Assembly: GCF_000741575.1 (NCBI RefSeq)
Contig: NZ_JGYV01000011.1
Coordinates: 19,821 to 83,820, forward strand
Direction of reading: 5' to 3'
Origin: Bifidobacterium cuniculi
Lineage (GTDB): Bacteria; Actinomycetota; Actinomycetes; Actinomycetales; Bifidobacteriaceae
DNA: 64,000 nucleotides
Position numbers and translations under genes: made by a program. Positions 8,120 to 19,263 of the stretch are shown one piece after another; the first letter of the stretch is position 1, and the number at the start of each line of letters is the position of its first letter. Below the pieces are notes generated by a model. That model did no database searches and was not told where the DNA came from. It was given only the letters and a program-made list of their open reading frames with translations.

Positions 8120-8686
8120 ATGTTTACCGAACTGACCTTCACGGTACTCAAGTACGCGTTCCTCATCCTGCTGTGGTTGTTCGTGTGCCTGATCGCGCGC
8201 TCGCTGTACCGCGACGTGGCGTCCTTCAGCCCGCGCAAGTCGCGTTCGCGCCGGCGCAAGGACCGCCAGGCCCGGCGCAAGGCCGAGGCGCCCACGCCCG
8301 CGGCCCAGCCCATGCGCGTGCCCGCGACCGGCTCCCTGCCGGCGCAGCGCGCCACGGCACCGTCCGCGCCGACGCCCACGCCCGCCGGCGGCGCACAGCC
8401 CACGCTGCTGGTAATCATCGACGGCCCGCTGGCCGGCACGTCGATCCCGCTGGGCGACGACGTGATCACCCTGGGCCGTGCCGCCTCGAACAGCGTGGTG
8501 CTCGACGATGAGTTCGTCTCCTCGCACCATGCCCGCGTCTACCACGACGCCAGCGGACCGTGGGCCATCGAGGACCTGCGCTCCACCAACGGTACCGTGG
8601 TCAACCAGCAGCGCATCGACTCGCCCACCATCCTCGCCCCCCGCGTCCCGGTGCGCATCGGCGCCACCACCTTCGAGCTGAGGTGA
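8120..8686 (+). CDS. fhaB: FhaB/FipA-like membrane FHA protein
   Basis: 188 residues. One N-terminal membrane helix (residues about 5-28, LTFTVLKYAFLILLWLFVCLI) is followed by a basic linker SPRKSRSRRRKDRQARRK, a Pro/Ala stretch, and a C-terminal FHA domain. That domain has LGRAASNSVVLDDEFVSSHHARV and RSTNGTVVN. Membrane-tethered FHA proteins of this type (FipA in mycobacteria) link kinase signalling to division proteins. It is 22 bases from fhaA and 4 bases from the phosphatase gene, so translation is probably coupled. Confidence 0.87.
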   Translation: MFTELTFTVLKYAFLILLWLFVCLIARSLYRDVASFSPRKSRSRRRKDRQARRKAEAPTPAAQPMRVPATGSLPAQRATAPSAPTPTPAGGAQPTLLVIIDGPLAGTSIPLGDDVITLGRAASNSVVLDDEFVSSHHARVYHDASGPWAIEDLRSTNGTVVNQQRIDSPTILAPRVPVRIGATTFELR

Positions 8687-8690
8687 GCCC

Positions 8691-10280
8691 ATGTCCGTTG
8701 CTTCCCCCAATCCCAACCCAGCCGCCGACCGGCCGGCACCCCTGTACATGTACTCGACCACGGTCTCCGACGTGGGCACCGTGCGCTCCAACAACCAGGA
8801 CTCCTCCTTCGCCGGCGAACACCTCGTGGCCATCTGCGACGGCATGGGCGGCCACGCGGGCGGCGACACCGCCTCCACAATCGCGATCCGCTCGCTGACG
8901 CATATCGAAAGCGACTCCATCAACGGCGATGTGGCGCGTGCAACGACGATCCTCGAGACCTCGACCCTGGCCGCCCACGACGCGATCGTGGGCAAAGCGA
9001 AGCGCGAGCGCAAGCTCGCCGGCATGGGCACCACGATCACCGCGATCGCCCTGGTAGGCGACTGGTGGGTGCTGGCGCACATCGGCGACTCGCGCGCCTA
9101 CCTGCTGCGCGACGGCCACCTCATGCGGCTGACCAGCGACCACAGCTACGTGCAGCACCTGATCGACACCAAGCGCATCTCCGAGGCAGAGGCACGCAAC
9201 CACCCGCAGCGCAACGTGGTGATGCGCGTGCTGGGCGACTTCGACATCGACGCCCGGCCCGACATCTCCATCCGCCGCGCCCAGGCCGGCGACCGGCTGC
9301 TGCTGTGCTCGGACGGCCTGTGCGGCGTGCTGGAGGACTCCACCATCGAGGAGACGATGCTGCACTTCACCGACCGTGAGGAGTGCGCGCAGTTCCTGGT
9401 GTCGATGGCCCTCAAGGCCGGTTCGACCGACAACGTGACCGCCGTCATCGCCGACGCGACCCTGGCCCTGGACGCCGAGGCCTTCGACGTTCCCCACCAG
9501 ACGCCGGTGGTGGGCGGCGCAGCCAGTGCGAACCTCAACTCCCTGGCGGACATCCTGCACGAACCGGTGCTCTCCGCGCCGCCGTTGGTCGGCAAGTCGT
9601 CGCCTGCCGAGCGCGCGGCCGCCCTCGTCCAGCAGGACAGCGCGCCGCGTGAACCGTCCGCCGCACAGACCGTGGCCCAGCCCTCCGAGGTGCGCGAGGA
9701 CTACGGCGAGATCAAGGACACCGACACCGGCGAGATTCCCGTGGTGCACAAGAGCGACGGCCGCTACAGCGCCGACCCCAACGACCCGGAGGTCGCCGCG
9801 CAGATTCGCGAGGCCGAGATCGCACAGGACGAGCGCGCCCATTCGCGCCGCTTCCGCGGCCGCGTGGCCGCGATCTGCACCACCGTGGTGGTGCTCGCCC
9901 TGGTCGCCCTGGGCATCTGGGGCGGCTACGCCTGGAGCCAGAACCGCTACTACGTGGGCGTCGCCGACGGCCAGGTGGCCCTCTACCAGGGCATGCCCAC
10001 CGACATCTTCGGCCAGCCGCTCTCCCACGTGGTGCAGACCTACCCCGACCTGGACGTCTCCAAGCTGCCCAGCACCAGCCAGAACCACGCCACCACCAAG
10101 GACGAGGCGGAGGACACCATCGAGGCCCTGCGCGAACAGCAACGCCAGGACGAGGCACGCCAGCAAGCCGAGGAGGAGGCCAAGGAGCAGGCCAGGAAGG
10201 AAGCCGAGGAGCAGGCCAAGAAGCAGCAGGAGGCCACCGACAAGCCGTCGGCGACCAAGAGCCCGGAAGCCAAGGAGTGA
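8691..10280 (+). CDS. pstP: PP2C-type Ser/Thr phosphatase (PstP/Ppp), membrane-anchored
   Basis: 529 residues. The PP2C domain (about 18-255) shows the metal-binding motifs VRSNNQD, DGMGGH, and GSTDNVT. A cytoplasmic linker is followed by a membrane helix at about residues 392-415 (TTVVVLALVALGIWGGYAW). The extracellular tail is rich in Glu, Lys and Gln (about 470-529) and predicted to be a coiled coil or extended. This long charged outer tail is bigger than in mycobacterial PstP. It would reverse phosphorylation by the kinases encoded downstream. ATG lies 4 bases after fhaB, and the stop overlaps the region where ftsW starts. Confidence 0.9.
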   Translation: MSVASPNPNPAADRPAPLYMYSTTVSDVGTVRSNNQDSSFAGEHLVAICDGMGGHAGGDTASTIAIRSLTHIESDSINGDVARATTILETSTLAAHDAIVGKAKRERKLAGMGTTITAIALVGDWWVLAHIGDSRAYLLRDGHLMRLTSDHSYVQHLIDTKRISEAEARNHPQRNVVMRVLGDFDIDARPDISIRRAQAGDRLLLCSDGLCGVLEDSTIEETMLHFTDREECAQFLVSMALKAGSTDNVTAVIADATLALDAEAFDVPHQTPVVGGAASANLNSLADILHEPVLSAPPLVGKSSPAERAAALVQQDSAPREPSAAQTVAQPSEVREDYGEIKDTDTGEIPVVHKSDGRYSADPNDPEVAAQIREAEIAQDERAHSRRFRGRVAAICTTVVVLALVALGIWGGYAWSQNRYYVGVADGQVALYQGMPTDIFGQPLSHVVQTYPDLDVSKLPSTSQNHATTKDEAEDTIEALREQQRQDEARQQAEEEAKEQARKEAEEQAKKQQEATDKPSATKSPEAKE

Positions 10281-10282
10281 AC

Positions 10283-11737
10283 ATGACAGCGAAACACACG
10301 CGCTATCTGGTCCAGCTCCTGCTGGCCCTGGCCATCAGCGGCCTGGGCTTCTTCCAGCTCGCCTACCGTTCCCCCGACCCGCTCGGCCGGCCCCTCCTCG
10401 TCCTCATGGCGGTCGTCACGGTGCTTTTCCTGGTCATGTGGGGTCTTGCCTGCAAGTTCCAGCCCTACGCCAACCAGTCGATCATGGCGTGCGTGGCCAT
10501 GCTCACCGGCATCGGCACGCTCATGATCGCCCTGCTGGACAACGAGAACGGCACCGCCGTGGCCACCCGCCAGATGCTGTGGCTGTGCATCGCCCTGGTG
10601 TGCTGTTGCGTGCTCTTCGCCTTCATGCACGACTACCGCGTGCTGCGGCGCTTCTCCTACGTGAGCATGGTCGTCGGTCTGGCGCTCCTGCTCTCCCCGC
10701 TCGTGCCCGGCCTGGGCCGCGAAATCGGCGGCGCGCGCATCTGGATTGGCGTCGGCTCCTACCAGGTCCAGCCGGGCGAGTTCGCCAAGCTCTTCCTCGC
10801 CTTCTTCTTCGCCTCCTACCTGTTCACCCACCGCGACCAGCTGGCCGTCGGCGGCAAGAAGGTGCTCGGGCTACAGCTGCCCCGCCTGAAGGACCTCGGC
10901 CCCATCATCATCGTATGGGTCGTCTCCATGGGCGTGCTCGTCCTGCAGCACGACCTGGGCACCTCCCTCATGTTCTTCGCCATGTTCGTCGCCATGCTCT
11001 ACGTGGCCACCGGCCGCGTCAGCTGGATCGTCATCGGCGCCCTCGCCTTCGCCGCGGGCGGCCTGATCGCTGCAAAGGTCTTCGCCCACGTCGGCTACCG
11101 CTTCGACGTATGGCTGCACCCTTTCGACCAGACCATCTACAACCGCACCTACGGCAGCTCCTACCAGGTCGTGCAGGGCCTGTTCGGCATGGCCGCAGGC
11201 GGCGTGCTCGGCACCGGCATCTCCGGCGGCAACCCCAGTCTCACACCCCTGGCCAACTCCGACTTCATCTACGCCACCACCGCCGAGGAACTCGGCCTGG
11301 CCGGCGTCTTCGCGGTCCTCATGCTCTACCTGCTCATCGTGGCGGCCGGCATGATCGTCGCCATGAAGATCAAGGACGGCTTCGGCAAGCTGCTCGCCTC
11401 CGGCCTCGTCTTCACCATGGCCTTCCAGGTGTTCGTGGTCGTCGGCGGCATCACCCTCGTCATCCCCCTCACCGGCCTCACCCTGCCGTACATGGCGGCC
11501 GGCGGCTCCTCGCTCATCGCCAACTACGTGCTCGCCGCGCTCCTCGTGGTCATCTCCAACGCCGCGAACAAGCCGGAGGACGACACCATGAGCGACACCT
11601 TCCGCATGGAGGCCGTGCAGGCGCTGCGCCGCCGCTCCGTACACGGCGGCTCGCACGTGAACACCGGCACGCCGCCCGCACAGGCCGACGACGGCGTGCT
11701 GGACGACACCCAGGACGGAGGTGCCCGCGTTGAATAA
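10283..11737 (+). CDS. rodA: FtsW/RodA/SpoVE family peptidoglycan glycosyltransferase
   Basis: 484 residues with about 12 membrane helices. It contains the family's VQPGEFAKLFLAFFFASYL, the catalytic-loop region LVLQHDLGTSLMFFAMF, and GNPSLTPLANSDFIYATTAEELGLAG. SEDS proteins polymerise glycan strands from lipid II together with a class B PBP; the next gene is such a PBP. I favour ATG 10283, with AAGGAG 6 bases upstream, over GTG 10277, which abuts it. The 3' end overlaps pbpA by 8 bases. By position in the operon it corresponds to the RodA/FtsW paralogue next to pbpA, not to the dcw-cluster FtsW. Confidence 0.9.
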   Translation: MTAKHTRYLVQLLLALAISGLGFFQLAYRSPDPLGRPLLVLMAVVTVLFLVMWGLACKFQPYANQSIMACVAMLTGIGTLMIALLDNENGTAVATRQMLWLCIALVCCCVLFAFMHDYRVLRRFSYVSMVVGLALLLSPLVPGLGREIGGARIWIGVGSYQVQPGEFAKLFLAFFFASYLFTHRDQLAVGGKKVLGLQLPRLKDLGPIIIVWVVSMGVLVLQHDLGTSLMFFAMFVAMLYVATGRVSWIVIGALAFAAGGLIAAKVFAHVGYRFDVWLHPFDQTIYNRTYGSSYQVVQGLFGMAAGGVLGTGISGGNPSLTPLANSDFIYATTAEELGLAGVFAVLMLYLLIVAAGMIVAMKIKDGFGKLLASGLVFTMAFQVFVVVGGITLVIPLTGLTLPYMAAGGSSLIANYVLAALLVVISNAANKPEDDTMSDTFRMEAVQALRRRSVHGGSHVNTGTPPAQADDGVLDDTQDGGARVE

Positions 11738-13193
11738 GACCCTGCGCCAGCTTTTCACCGCCGTCCTCGTGCTCTTCGTGGTCCTGGGCATCTCCTCGTC
11801 CGTCATCATGAGCGTACAGGCCAGCGCACTCGGCCACGACCCGCGCAACCTGCGCTCGCTCTACCGGCTCAACAGCGTCTCGCGCGGCGAGATCCTCGCC
11901 TCCGACGGCACGGTGCTCGCGCGGTCGGAACCCAGCAACGACGAGTTCAAGTACCAGCGCGTCTACCCCGAAGGCAGCCTGTATGCGCCGGTGACCGGCT
12001 ACTTCTCCATCGCGCAGAACGCCGACCGCGGCATCGAGGCGTCGGACAGCTCGCTGCTGACCGGCGAGTCCAACGCCATGTTCTGGCAGCGGCTCAAGGC
12101 GATGTTCACCGGCGAGGAGAACAAGGGCGCCACCATCGAGACGTCGATCGACACGAAGCTGCAGACGGTCGCCGCACAGCAGCTGGGCGACCAGGACGGC
12201 GCCGTCGTGGCCATCGAGCCGAGTACCGGCCGCATCCTGGCGATGGTCAGCTCGCCCGGCTACGACCCCAACCAACTGACCTCGCACAACGGCGAAACCG
12301 CCAACGCGAACTACGCGGCCATCATCAACGCCGCCGACAACCCCATGCTCAACCGCACCACCAGCGAGCTGTACCCGCCGGGGTCCACCTTCAAGACGGT
12401 GGTGGCCGCCGCGGCGCTGGAAAGCGGCAAATACCAGCTGGACACGCAGATCCCGGCGGGCGCCACCTACCGGCTGCCCGGCACCGAGACGGATCTGCCG
12501 AACTCGTCGGCGCTCGGCGCGGGCACCGACGGCAAGATCACGCTCAAGGACGCCTTGGCGTACTCGTCGAACACCGCCTTCGCGCAGCTCGGCGTGGCCC
12601 TGGGCGACGAAGCGGTGTCCGACATGGCGCGCAAACTCGGATACGACTCGACCATCACCATCGACGGCAGCGACGAGACCGGGCTGCCCATGACGGCGGT
12701 GGCGTCGAAGTTCCCGCAGAACGTGAGCGACGACGCGCTGGCGCTGGCGTCGATCGGGCAGGGCACGAACGTGATCACCCCCTTGCAGAACGCGATGATC
12801 GCGGCCGCGGTGGCGAACAAGGGCAAGGTCATGAGCCCCACCATCGTGGACCGGGTGCGCATGAGCGACCTGTCGACGATTTCCGAGACCAGGCCGCACG
12901 TGATGAGCACCGCGTTCAGCGAGGACACCGCCAAGAAGCTCACCGAGGCCATGGAGGCCGTGGTGACGGAGGGCAACCCCAACCTGGAGATTCCCGGCAT
13001 CAGCGTGGCCGCCAAGACCGGTACCGCGCAGATCGGCGCGGACAACAGCTCCATCGACGGATGGACGATCGGCTTCGCGCCTGCCGACGACCCGAAGATC
13101 GCCGTCGCCGTGGTGGTGCACAACGTGGACCTGTACGGGTCGTTCGCCGCCGGACCGATCATGACGGCGGTCATGAAGGAGGCTTTGCAGTAA
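11730..13193 (+). CDS. pbpA: PbpA: class B penicillin-binding protein (transpeptidase)
   Basis: 487 residues. An N-terminal anchor helix (about 8-30) is followed by a PBP dimerisation region and the transpeptidase domain with STFK (Ser about 219), SSN (about 279) and KTG (about 429). It cross-links peptidoglycan outside the membrane and pairs with the upstream SEDS protein. The start is probably TTG 11730, since GGAGG (11717-11721) lies 8 bases upstream; GTG 11721 overlaps the ribosome site. The following kinase begins 2 bases after the stop. Confidence 0.9.
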   Translation: MNKTLRQLFTAVLVLFVVLGISSSVIMSVQASALGHDPRNLRSLYRLNSVSRGEILASDGTVLARSEPSNDEFKYQRVYPEGSLYAPVTGYFSIAQNADRGIEASDSSLLTGESNAMFWQRLKAMFTGEENKGATIETSIDTKLQTVAAQQLGDQDGAVVAIEPSTGRILAMVSSPGYDPNQLTSHNGETANANYAAIINAADNPMLNRTTSELYPPGSTFKTVVAAAALESGKYQLDTQIPAGATYRLPGTETDLPNSSALGAGTDGKITLKDALAYSSNTAFAQLGVALGDEAVSDMARKLGYDSTITIDGSDETGLPMTAVASKFPQNVSDDALALASIGQGTNVITPLQNAMIAAAVANKGKVMSPTIVDRVRMSDLSTISETRPHVMSTAFSEDTAKKLTEAMEAVVTEGNPNLEIPGISVAAKTGTAQIGADNSSIDGWTIGFAPADDPKIAVAVVVHNVDLYGSFAAGPIMTAVMKEALQ

Positions 13194-13195
13194 CC

Positions 13196-14208
13196 ATGCG
13201 ACTCATTGAAGGACAGCTGATCCACCGACGCTACCGCCTGGACGCACGCCTGGCCCAGGGCGGCATGGGCGAGGTGTGGAAAGGCTACGACATTCAACTG
13301 GGGCGCCCCGTGGCCATCAAGGCCCTACGGGCCGACACCACCAACCAGGAGTCGAAGCTGCGGCGGCTGCGTGCCGAGGCGCGCAACTCCGCGAACCTCG
13401 CGCACCCGAACATCGCCGCGCTCTTCGAGTACTACGAGCACGACGGCATCGGCTTCCTGATCATGGAGTACGTGCCCAGCAAGTCGCTGGCCGACCTCTT
13501 CCACGAGCTCAACGGGCCGATGGACCCCACGCAGCTGCTGCCGATCCTCGTGCAGGTGGCGCGCGGCCTGTTCGTGGCGCACTCCCACGGCATCGTCCAC
13601 CGCGACGTCAAGCCGGCGAACATCATGGTCTCCGACAATGGCGAGGTGAAGATCACCGACTTCGGCGTCTCCTACTCCACCAACCAGGAGCAGATCACGC
13701 AGGACGGCATGGTGGTGGGCACCGCACAGTACATCTCCCCCGAGCAGGCGCAGGGACAGCACGCCACCGCGCAGTCGGACATCTACTCGCTGGGCGTGGT
13801 GGCCTACGAGGGCCTGTGCGGACACCGGCCCTTCACCGGCGCCACCCCCGTGGACATCGCGGCCGCGCACGTGAACAACCCCGTGCCGCCGCTGCCGGAG
13901 GGCGTCGACCTGCAGTTGTGCCAGTTCGTCATGTCCATGCTGTCCAAGGACCCGCTCGACCGGCCGGCGGACGCCCTGACCGTGGCGAGGATCCTCTCGC
14001 GCATCGAGCGCCGTCTCCTGGACCAGCAGACCAAGGCGGTGGACGCCACCATGGTCACCAACGGACGCATGCCCCGCAGGGTGGCCAGCGCCCCGCACCA
14101 CGACCCTGCCGTGAACTTCGCCGCGTTGAACGCGCACCGTGACCCCACCGGAATGTCCCATGACATGGATGCCACGCGGCTGGACATGTCAGACAGCGAG
14201 GAGCAGCT

Positions 14209-14212
<4 letters not shown>
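13196..14212 (+). CDS. pknA: Ser/Thr protein kinase, PknA-like, without obvious membrane segment
   Basis: 338 residues. The kinase domain (about 12-275) is complete: glycine loop LAQGGMGEVWKG, lysine in VAIKAL, HRDVKPANIM, DFG in ITDFGVS, and GTAQYISPEQ. The tail is short and polar and ends SEEQL. Mycobacterial PknA has a membrane helix after the kinase domain, and none is visible here, so this kinase may be cytoplasmic. It starts 2 bases after pbpA and its stop overlaps the pknB start (ATGA). Targets are likely division and wall-synthesis proteins, by analogy. Confidence 0.87.
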
Positions 14213-16290
<2,078 letters not shown>

Positions 16291-16355
16291 TGGCGCTGCT
16301 GTCCGTTGAGATTTTGTTCAAAAAATGAACAATTTCTCAACGGACAGCAGCGCCA
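16291..16355. terminator. Bidirectional terminator between pknB and pabA, containing a dispersed 29-base repeat
   Basis: A perfect 21-bp inverted repeat (16291-16311 with 16335-16355) encloses a second hairpin, TTGTTCA with TGAACAA. The right arm overlaps the last codons of the convergent pabA gene. The inner 29 bases (16309-16337) recur exactly, inverted, at 22355-22383. Confidence 0.8.
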
Positions 16356-16996
16356 TCCGCCACCTTCGGCTGCAATCCCTCGCCCAGCGCCACAGCGCTT
16401 TCCTGGCCGCAGAAGGCCAGCCAGTTGGCCAGGAGGCGGTAGCCGTCCTGGGTCATCACGGATTCGGGGTGGAACTGCACGGCGAACAGCGGCAGCTCAC
16501 GGTGGCGGATCGCCTGCACGGTACCGTCGTCCACGGTGCGGGCGGTCACTTCCAGCTCGTCGGGCACCGAAGCTGGCTCGACGGCCAGGGAATGGTAGCG
16601 GGTGGCGACCATCGGGTTGGCGACGCCCGCGAAGATCTCGTCGTCGGCATGCTCCACGAGGCTCGTCTTGCCGTGCATGATCGTGGGCGCGTGGCTCACC
16701 GTGCAGCCGTAGACCTCCGCCAGGGCCTGCATCCCCAGGCAGACGCCGAACATGGGCACGCCGTCGGCGGCGCAGCGGCGGATCATGTCCTCGCTGGCGC
16801 CAGAGTCGGCGGGCGCGCCGGGGCCTGGCGAGATCAGCACGCCGTCGTAGCCGTCGAGCACGTGCGGGTCGGCGGCGTCGACGGCGTCGTTGCGCACCAC
16901 GTCGACGGTGGCGCCCAGCGTCTTCAGGTAGCCGACGATGGTGTAGACGAACGAATCGTAGTTGTCCACCACGAGAATCCGGGCCGAATCGGTCAT
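16337..16996 (-). CDS. pabA: Class I glutamine amidotransferase, PabA/TrpG type
   Basis: 219 residues from ATG 16996, with GAGGAG about 6 bases upstream. It opens RILVVDNYDSFVYTI as in anthranilate/aminodeoxychorismate synthase component II. It carries the nucleophile Cys in FGVCLGMQALAE and the His/Glu pair in VQFHPESVMT. It releases ammonia from glutamine for chorismate amination. It stands alone next to pknB, a common position in Actinobacteria, so whether it serves folate or tryptophan synthesis (or both) cannot be decided here. It terminates in the shared hairpin with pknB. Confidence 0.88.
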   Translation of the reverse strand: MTDSARILVVDNYDSFVYTIVGYLKTLGATVDVVRNDAVDAADPHVLDGYDGVLISPGPGAPADSGASEDMIRRCAADGVPMFGVCLGMQALAEVYGCTVSHAPTIMHGKTSLVEHADDEIFAGVANPMVATRYHSLAVEPASVPDELEVTARTVDDGTVQAIRHRELPLFAVQFHPESVMTQDGYRLLANWLAFCGQESAVALGEGLQPKVADGAAVR

Positions 16997-17050
16997 GGCA
17001 CTCCTCACTTACGGATCCCTCACGGATCGATTGGGTTGTCACAGCTCATG

Positions 17051-17093
17051 CAAAAACGAAGATGCCCGCCACTCTACCAGCGACGGGCACTTC
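17051..17093 (-). terminator. Rho-independent terminator after the sortase gene
   Basis: On the minus strand GAAGTGCCCG pairs with CGGGCATCTTC (one bulged base; 17084-17093 with 17058-17068) and is followed by TTTTTG. This is the clearest classical terminator in the window after that of the tRNA. Confidence 0.8.
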
Positions 17094-17102
17094 AGGGAAC
17101 AC

Positions 17103-18200
17103 CTAGCTCACGGACACGTAGTTCGACATCGCCCTCAGGAAGGGGATCTCGCCCGCCGCCCAGGGGAAGCCCCACTGGAACAGCGCGGCGACGGCGGCCA
17201 GGAGGAGCAGCAGCACGAGCACCCAGCGCATCGCCGCCGGCCCAGGCTGGTGGCGCCACAGCCACGCGTAGAAGTCGACGTCGGGCTGCGGGCGGCGTCC
17301 CTCGCGGATCGCGCGCAGCGCCGGCCAGCGCCGCCACAGCGCGCAGATCACGAACAGCACGGCGTAGGCGACAAGCGAGCCGACCACGACCGGCGCCAGT
17401 GAGCCCAGCTTCGTGAACACCGAAGTCTTGCCGTTGTTGATGAACTGTACGGCGCCGTCGGCGTCGACGTGCGCCAGCTCGCTGGGCACGCCGTCCGCCA
17501 CCTTCGCCCAATACTTGAGTTCGCCGAAGCTGATCCAGCGGTGCGTCGGCGTCGTGTACTTCGGCTCGCAGGTCGTCATGGTGATCATGCGCTTGGTCGG
17601 CGCCTGACCCGGGTCGAGCGGGTTGGGGCCGATCACGGAGCCGTCGTCGGGTGTGACGATCGTGTACTGCGTGTACTGGTAGACGTACCAGTAGTCCTTG
17701 GTGCGGATGACGATGGCGTCGCCTGCCTCGAGCTTGTCGACGTCGCCGAGTGGCTGGCCGTAGCCGTTGCGGTGGCCGGCGATGGCGAAGTTGCCCAGCT
17801 CGCCGGGCATCTGCGAGATCACGTAATGGCCCAGACCGTGCAGGTTGAGCTCGGCGAGCGACGTGCCCTGCACGAGCGTGCGCTCCCACTGGTCGCCGAA
17901 CCGAGGGATGTAAACGCGCGCCATGAGCTCGCCTTCGGCGGCGCTTTCCGGCTGCACCGGCGGCTCGCCGTCCTGCGGCTGGGCGATCGTGAGCGTGCCG
18001 CCGCCGTCGGGCTGCGTCCAGTCGACGGACTGCACCGACTGTTCCTGCACATGTGCGGACTGCACGCCCGTCCACCACTGCATCCAGCCGACGTAGAGCC
18101 CGCAGATCGCCGCGGCGGTGAGCAGGATCTCCGCGATGATGGTGACGATGGAGCGGCCGACGCGCGAGCCGCCTGCACTTGCTGTTTGGGCATGTTTCAT
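17103..18200 (-). CDS. srtE: Class E sortase
   Basis: 365 residues. An N-terminal membrane helix (about 18-40, IVTIIAEILLTAAAICGLYVGW) is followed by the sortase barrel. That barrel has IAGHRNGYG (catalytic His), TMTTCEPKYTTPTHR (Cys and Arg), and a C-terminal membrane helix near VVVGSLVAYAVLFVICALW. Class E enzymes anchor proteins with LAXTG-type signals to peptidoglycan in high-GC Gram-positives. The tandem nitrilase at 60601 ends in a TG-containing anchor signal and is a plausible client. I start at ATG 18200 (MKHAQTASAGG). It lies in the conserved kinase-to-CrgA neighbourhood, so it is probably a housekeeping sortase. Confidence 0.87.
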   Translation of the reverse strand: MKHAQTASAGGSRVGRSIVTIIAEILLTAAAICGLYVGWMQWWTGVQSAHVQEQSVQSVDWTQPDGGGTLTIAQPQDGEPPVQPESAAEGELMARVYIPRFGDQWERTLVQGTSLAELNLHGLGHYVISQMPGELGNFAIAGHRNGYGQPLGDVDKLEAGDAIVIRTKDYWYVYQYTQYTIVTPDDGSVIGPNPLDPGQAPTKRMITMTTCEPKYTTPTHRWISFGELKYWAKVADGVPSELAHVDADGAVQFINNGKTSVFTKLGSLAPVVVGSLVAYAVLFVICALWRRWPALRAIREGRRPQPDVDFYAWLWRHQPGPAAMRWVLVLLLLLAAVAALFQWGFPWAAGEIPFLRAMSNYVSVS

Positions 18201-18323
18201 GAGATTCCGTGTCCCCGTTCTGCGCGCCTGCGTGCGCGAGTCGACAATGTTCCGGCAATGCTGAAAGCGATTATGCGTCGAATGCGCGCTGCCAGTCAAG
18301 CGGCCGCGCACCGCAGCGGACTG

Positions 18324-19121
18324 TCATTGCAGGACCTTCGCATACTGCAGCGGCTGCAGGCTCATCGGGGCCGCTGCGAACTCGAGGTGCGCCTCCTGTT
18401 CGACCTCATAGCCCAGTCCGAAGGCGTCGACGTACTGCTTGTAGATGCGGATCGCCTCGGAGTCGTCGAGCGCGTCGAGCATGGACTGCGTGGGGCCAAT
18501 CGCGGAGATGACGTAGGGCGGCGAGTACTTGCGGCCCTGCAACAGCAGCAGCGTGCCCGAGCAGATCACTGCCGAGGTGGGCAGCACGCGCTGGTCCATG
18601 ATCTGCATCGACTCGGCGCCGCCCGCCCACAGCGCGTCGACAACCGCCTCGATGTCGCCCTGGTGCACCACGTACTTGTCGATGTCCGCGGAGCTGCCGG
18701 ACGAGTCGACCGCGCTCTCCCACATGCTCGAGTCGTTGAGCGTGACCGTGACTCCCGGCCCCTCCACCGCGGGCAGCATGGTGCTCGAACCGGAGTCCTC
18801 GGCGTCGGCGTCGCCGTTCGCGGTCACCTGTTTGGAGAGGCTGTCGACCTGCGCGGCGAGGTCGTTGACCTCCGCCTGTAGGCCGTCGACGCGCTGCACC
18901 TGGTGTTCGACCAGCTCGGCGGCGTCCGACGAGACGATGGCGGTGCGGTTGACGCGCATGTTGGTGACGATGAGGAAGCCGACGAAAGCGATGACGATGA
19001 CCACGGAGATGCTGCCGAGCACGGACGTGCGGGCATTGGCGGCGTGCTTGCCGGCAACGCGCCCGCCCTTGCCTGTCATGGCCCCCGCGGCTTTCTTGGC
19101 CATTTTGTCCACCTTGCCCAT
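18324..19121 (-). CDS. DUF881 family membrane protein
   Basis: 265 residues from ATG 19121, with GGAGGC upstream. A basic N-terminus and one membrane helix (about 33-55, TSVLGSISVVIVIAFVGFLIV) are followed by a coiled coil (about 70-100, ELVEHQVQRVDGLQAEVNDLAAQVDSL). The extracellular DUF881 domain has VTLNDSS, VVDALWAGGAESMQIMDQRV and PPYVISAIG. DUF881 proteins occur next to crgA and the sortase throughout Actinobacteria and are presumed to act at the division site or envelope, but the function is unknown. It is divergent from crgA, so the 142-base gap must hold two promoters. Confidence 0.82.
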   Translation of the reverse strand: MGKVDKMAKKAAGAMTGKGGRVAGKHAANARTSVLGSISVVIVIAFVGFLIVTNMRVNRTAIVSSDAAELVEHQVQRVDGLQAEVNDLAAQVDSLSKQVTANGDADAEDSGSSTMLPAVEGPGVTVTLNDSSMWESAVDSSGSSADIDKYVVHQGDIEAVVDALWAGGAESMQIMDQRVLPTSAVICSGTLLLLQGRKYSPPYVISAIGPTQSMLDALDDSEAIRIYKQYVDAFGLGYEVEQEAHLEFAAAPMSLQPLQYAKVLQ

Positions 19122-19263
19122 GGACGCCTCCGAAATATGGTGATTCTGGTCAGAATGGCATCTGTCCCTCGCTCTTTCGAGTGTAGCCATTATGATAAAC
19201 CAGTAGCCGAAAGCGTAAGGAATGCACAAGGGACCGGCAAGGGACCAATAAGGAGAAGTTTTC

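Noticed and set aside
16325..17416. 363-codon plus-strand frame over pabA
   Set aside because: Antisense to a glutamine amidotransferase with intact catalytic residues; it starts inside the terminator hairpin.
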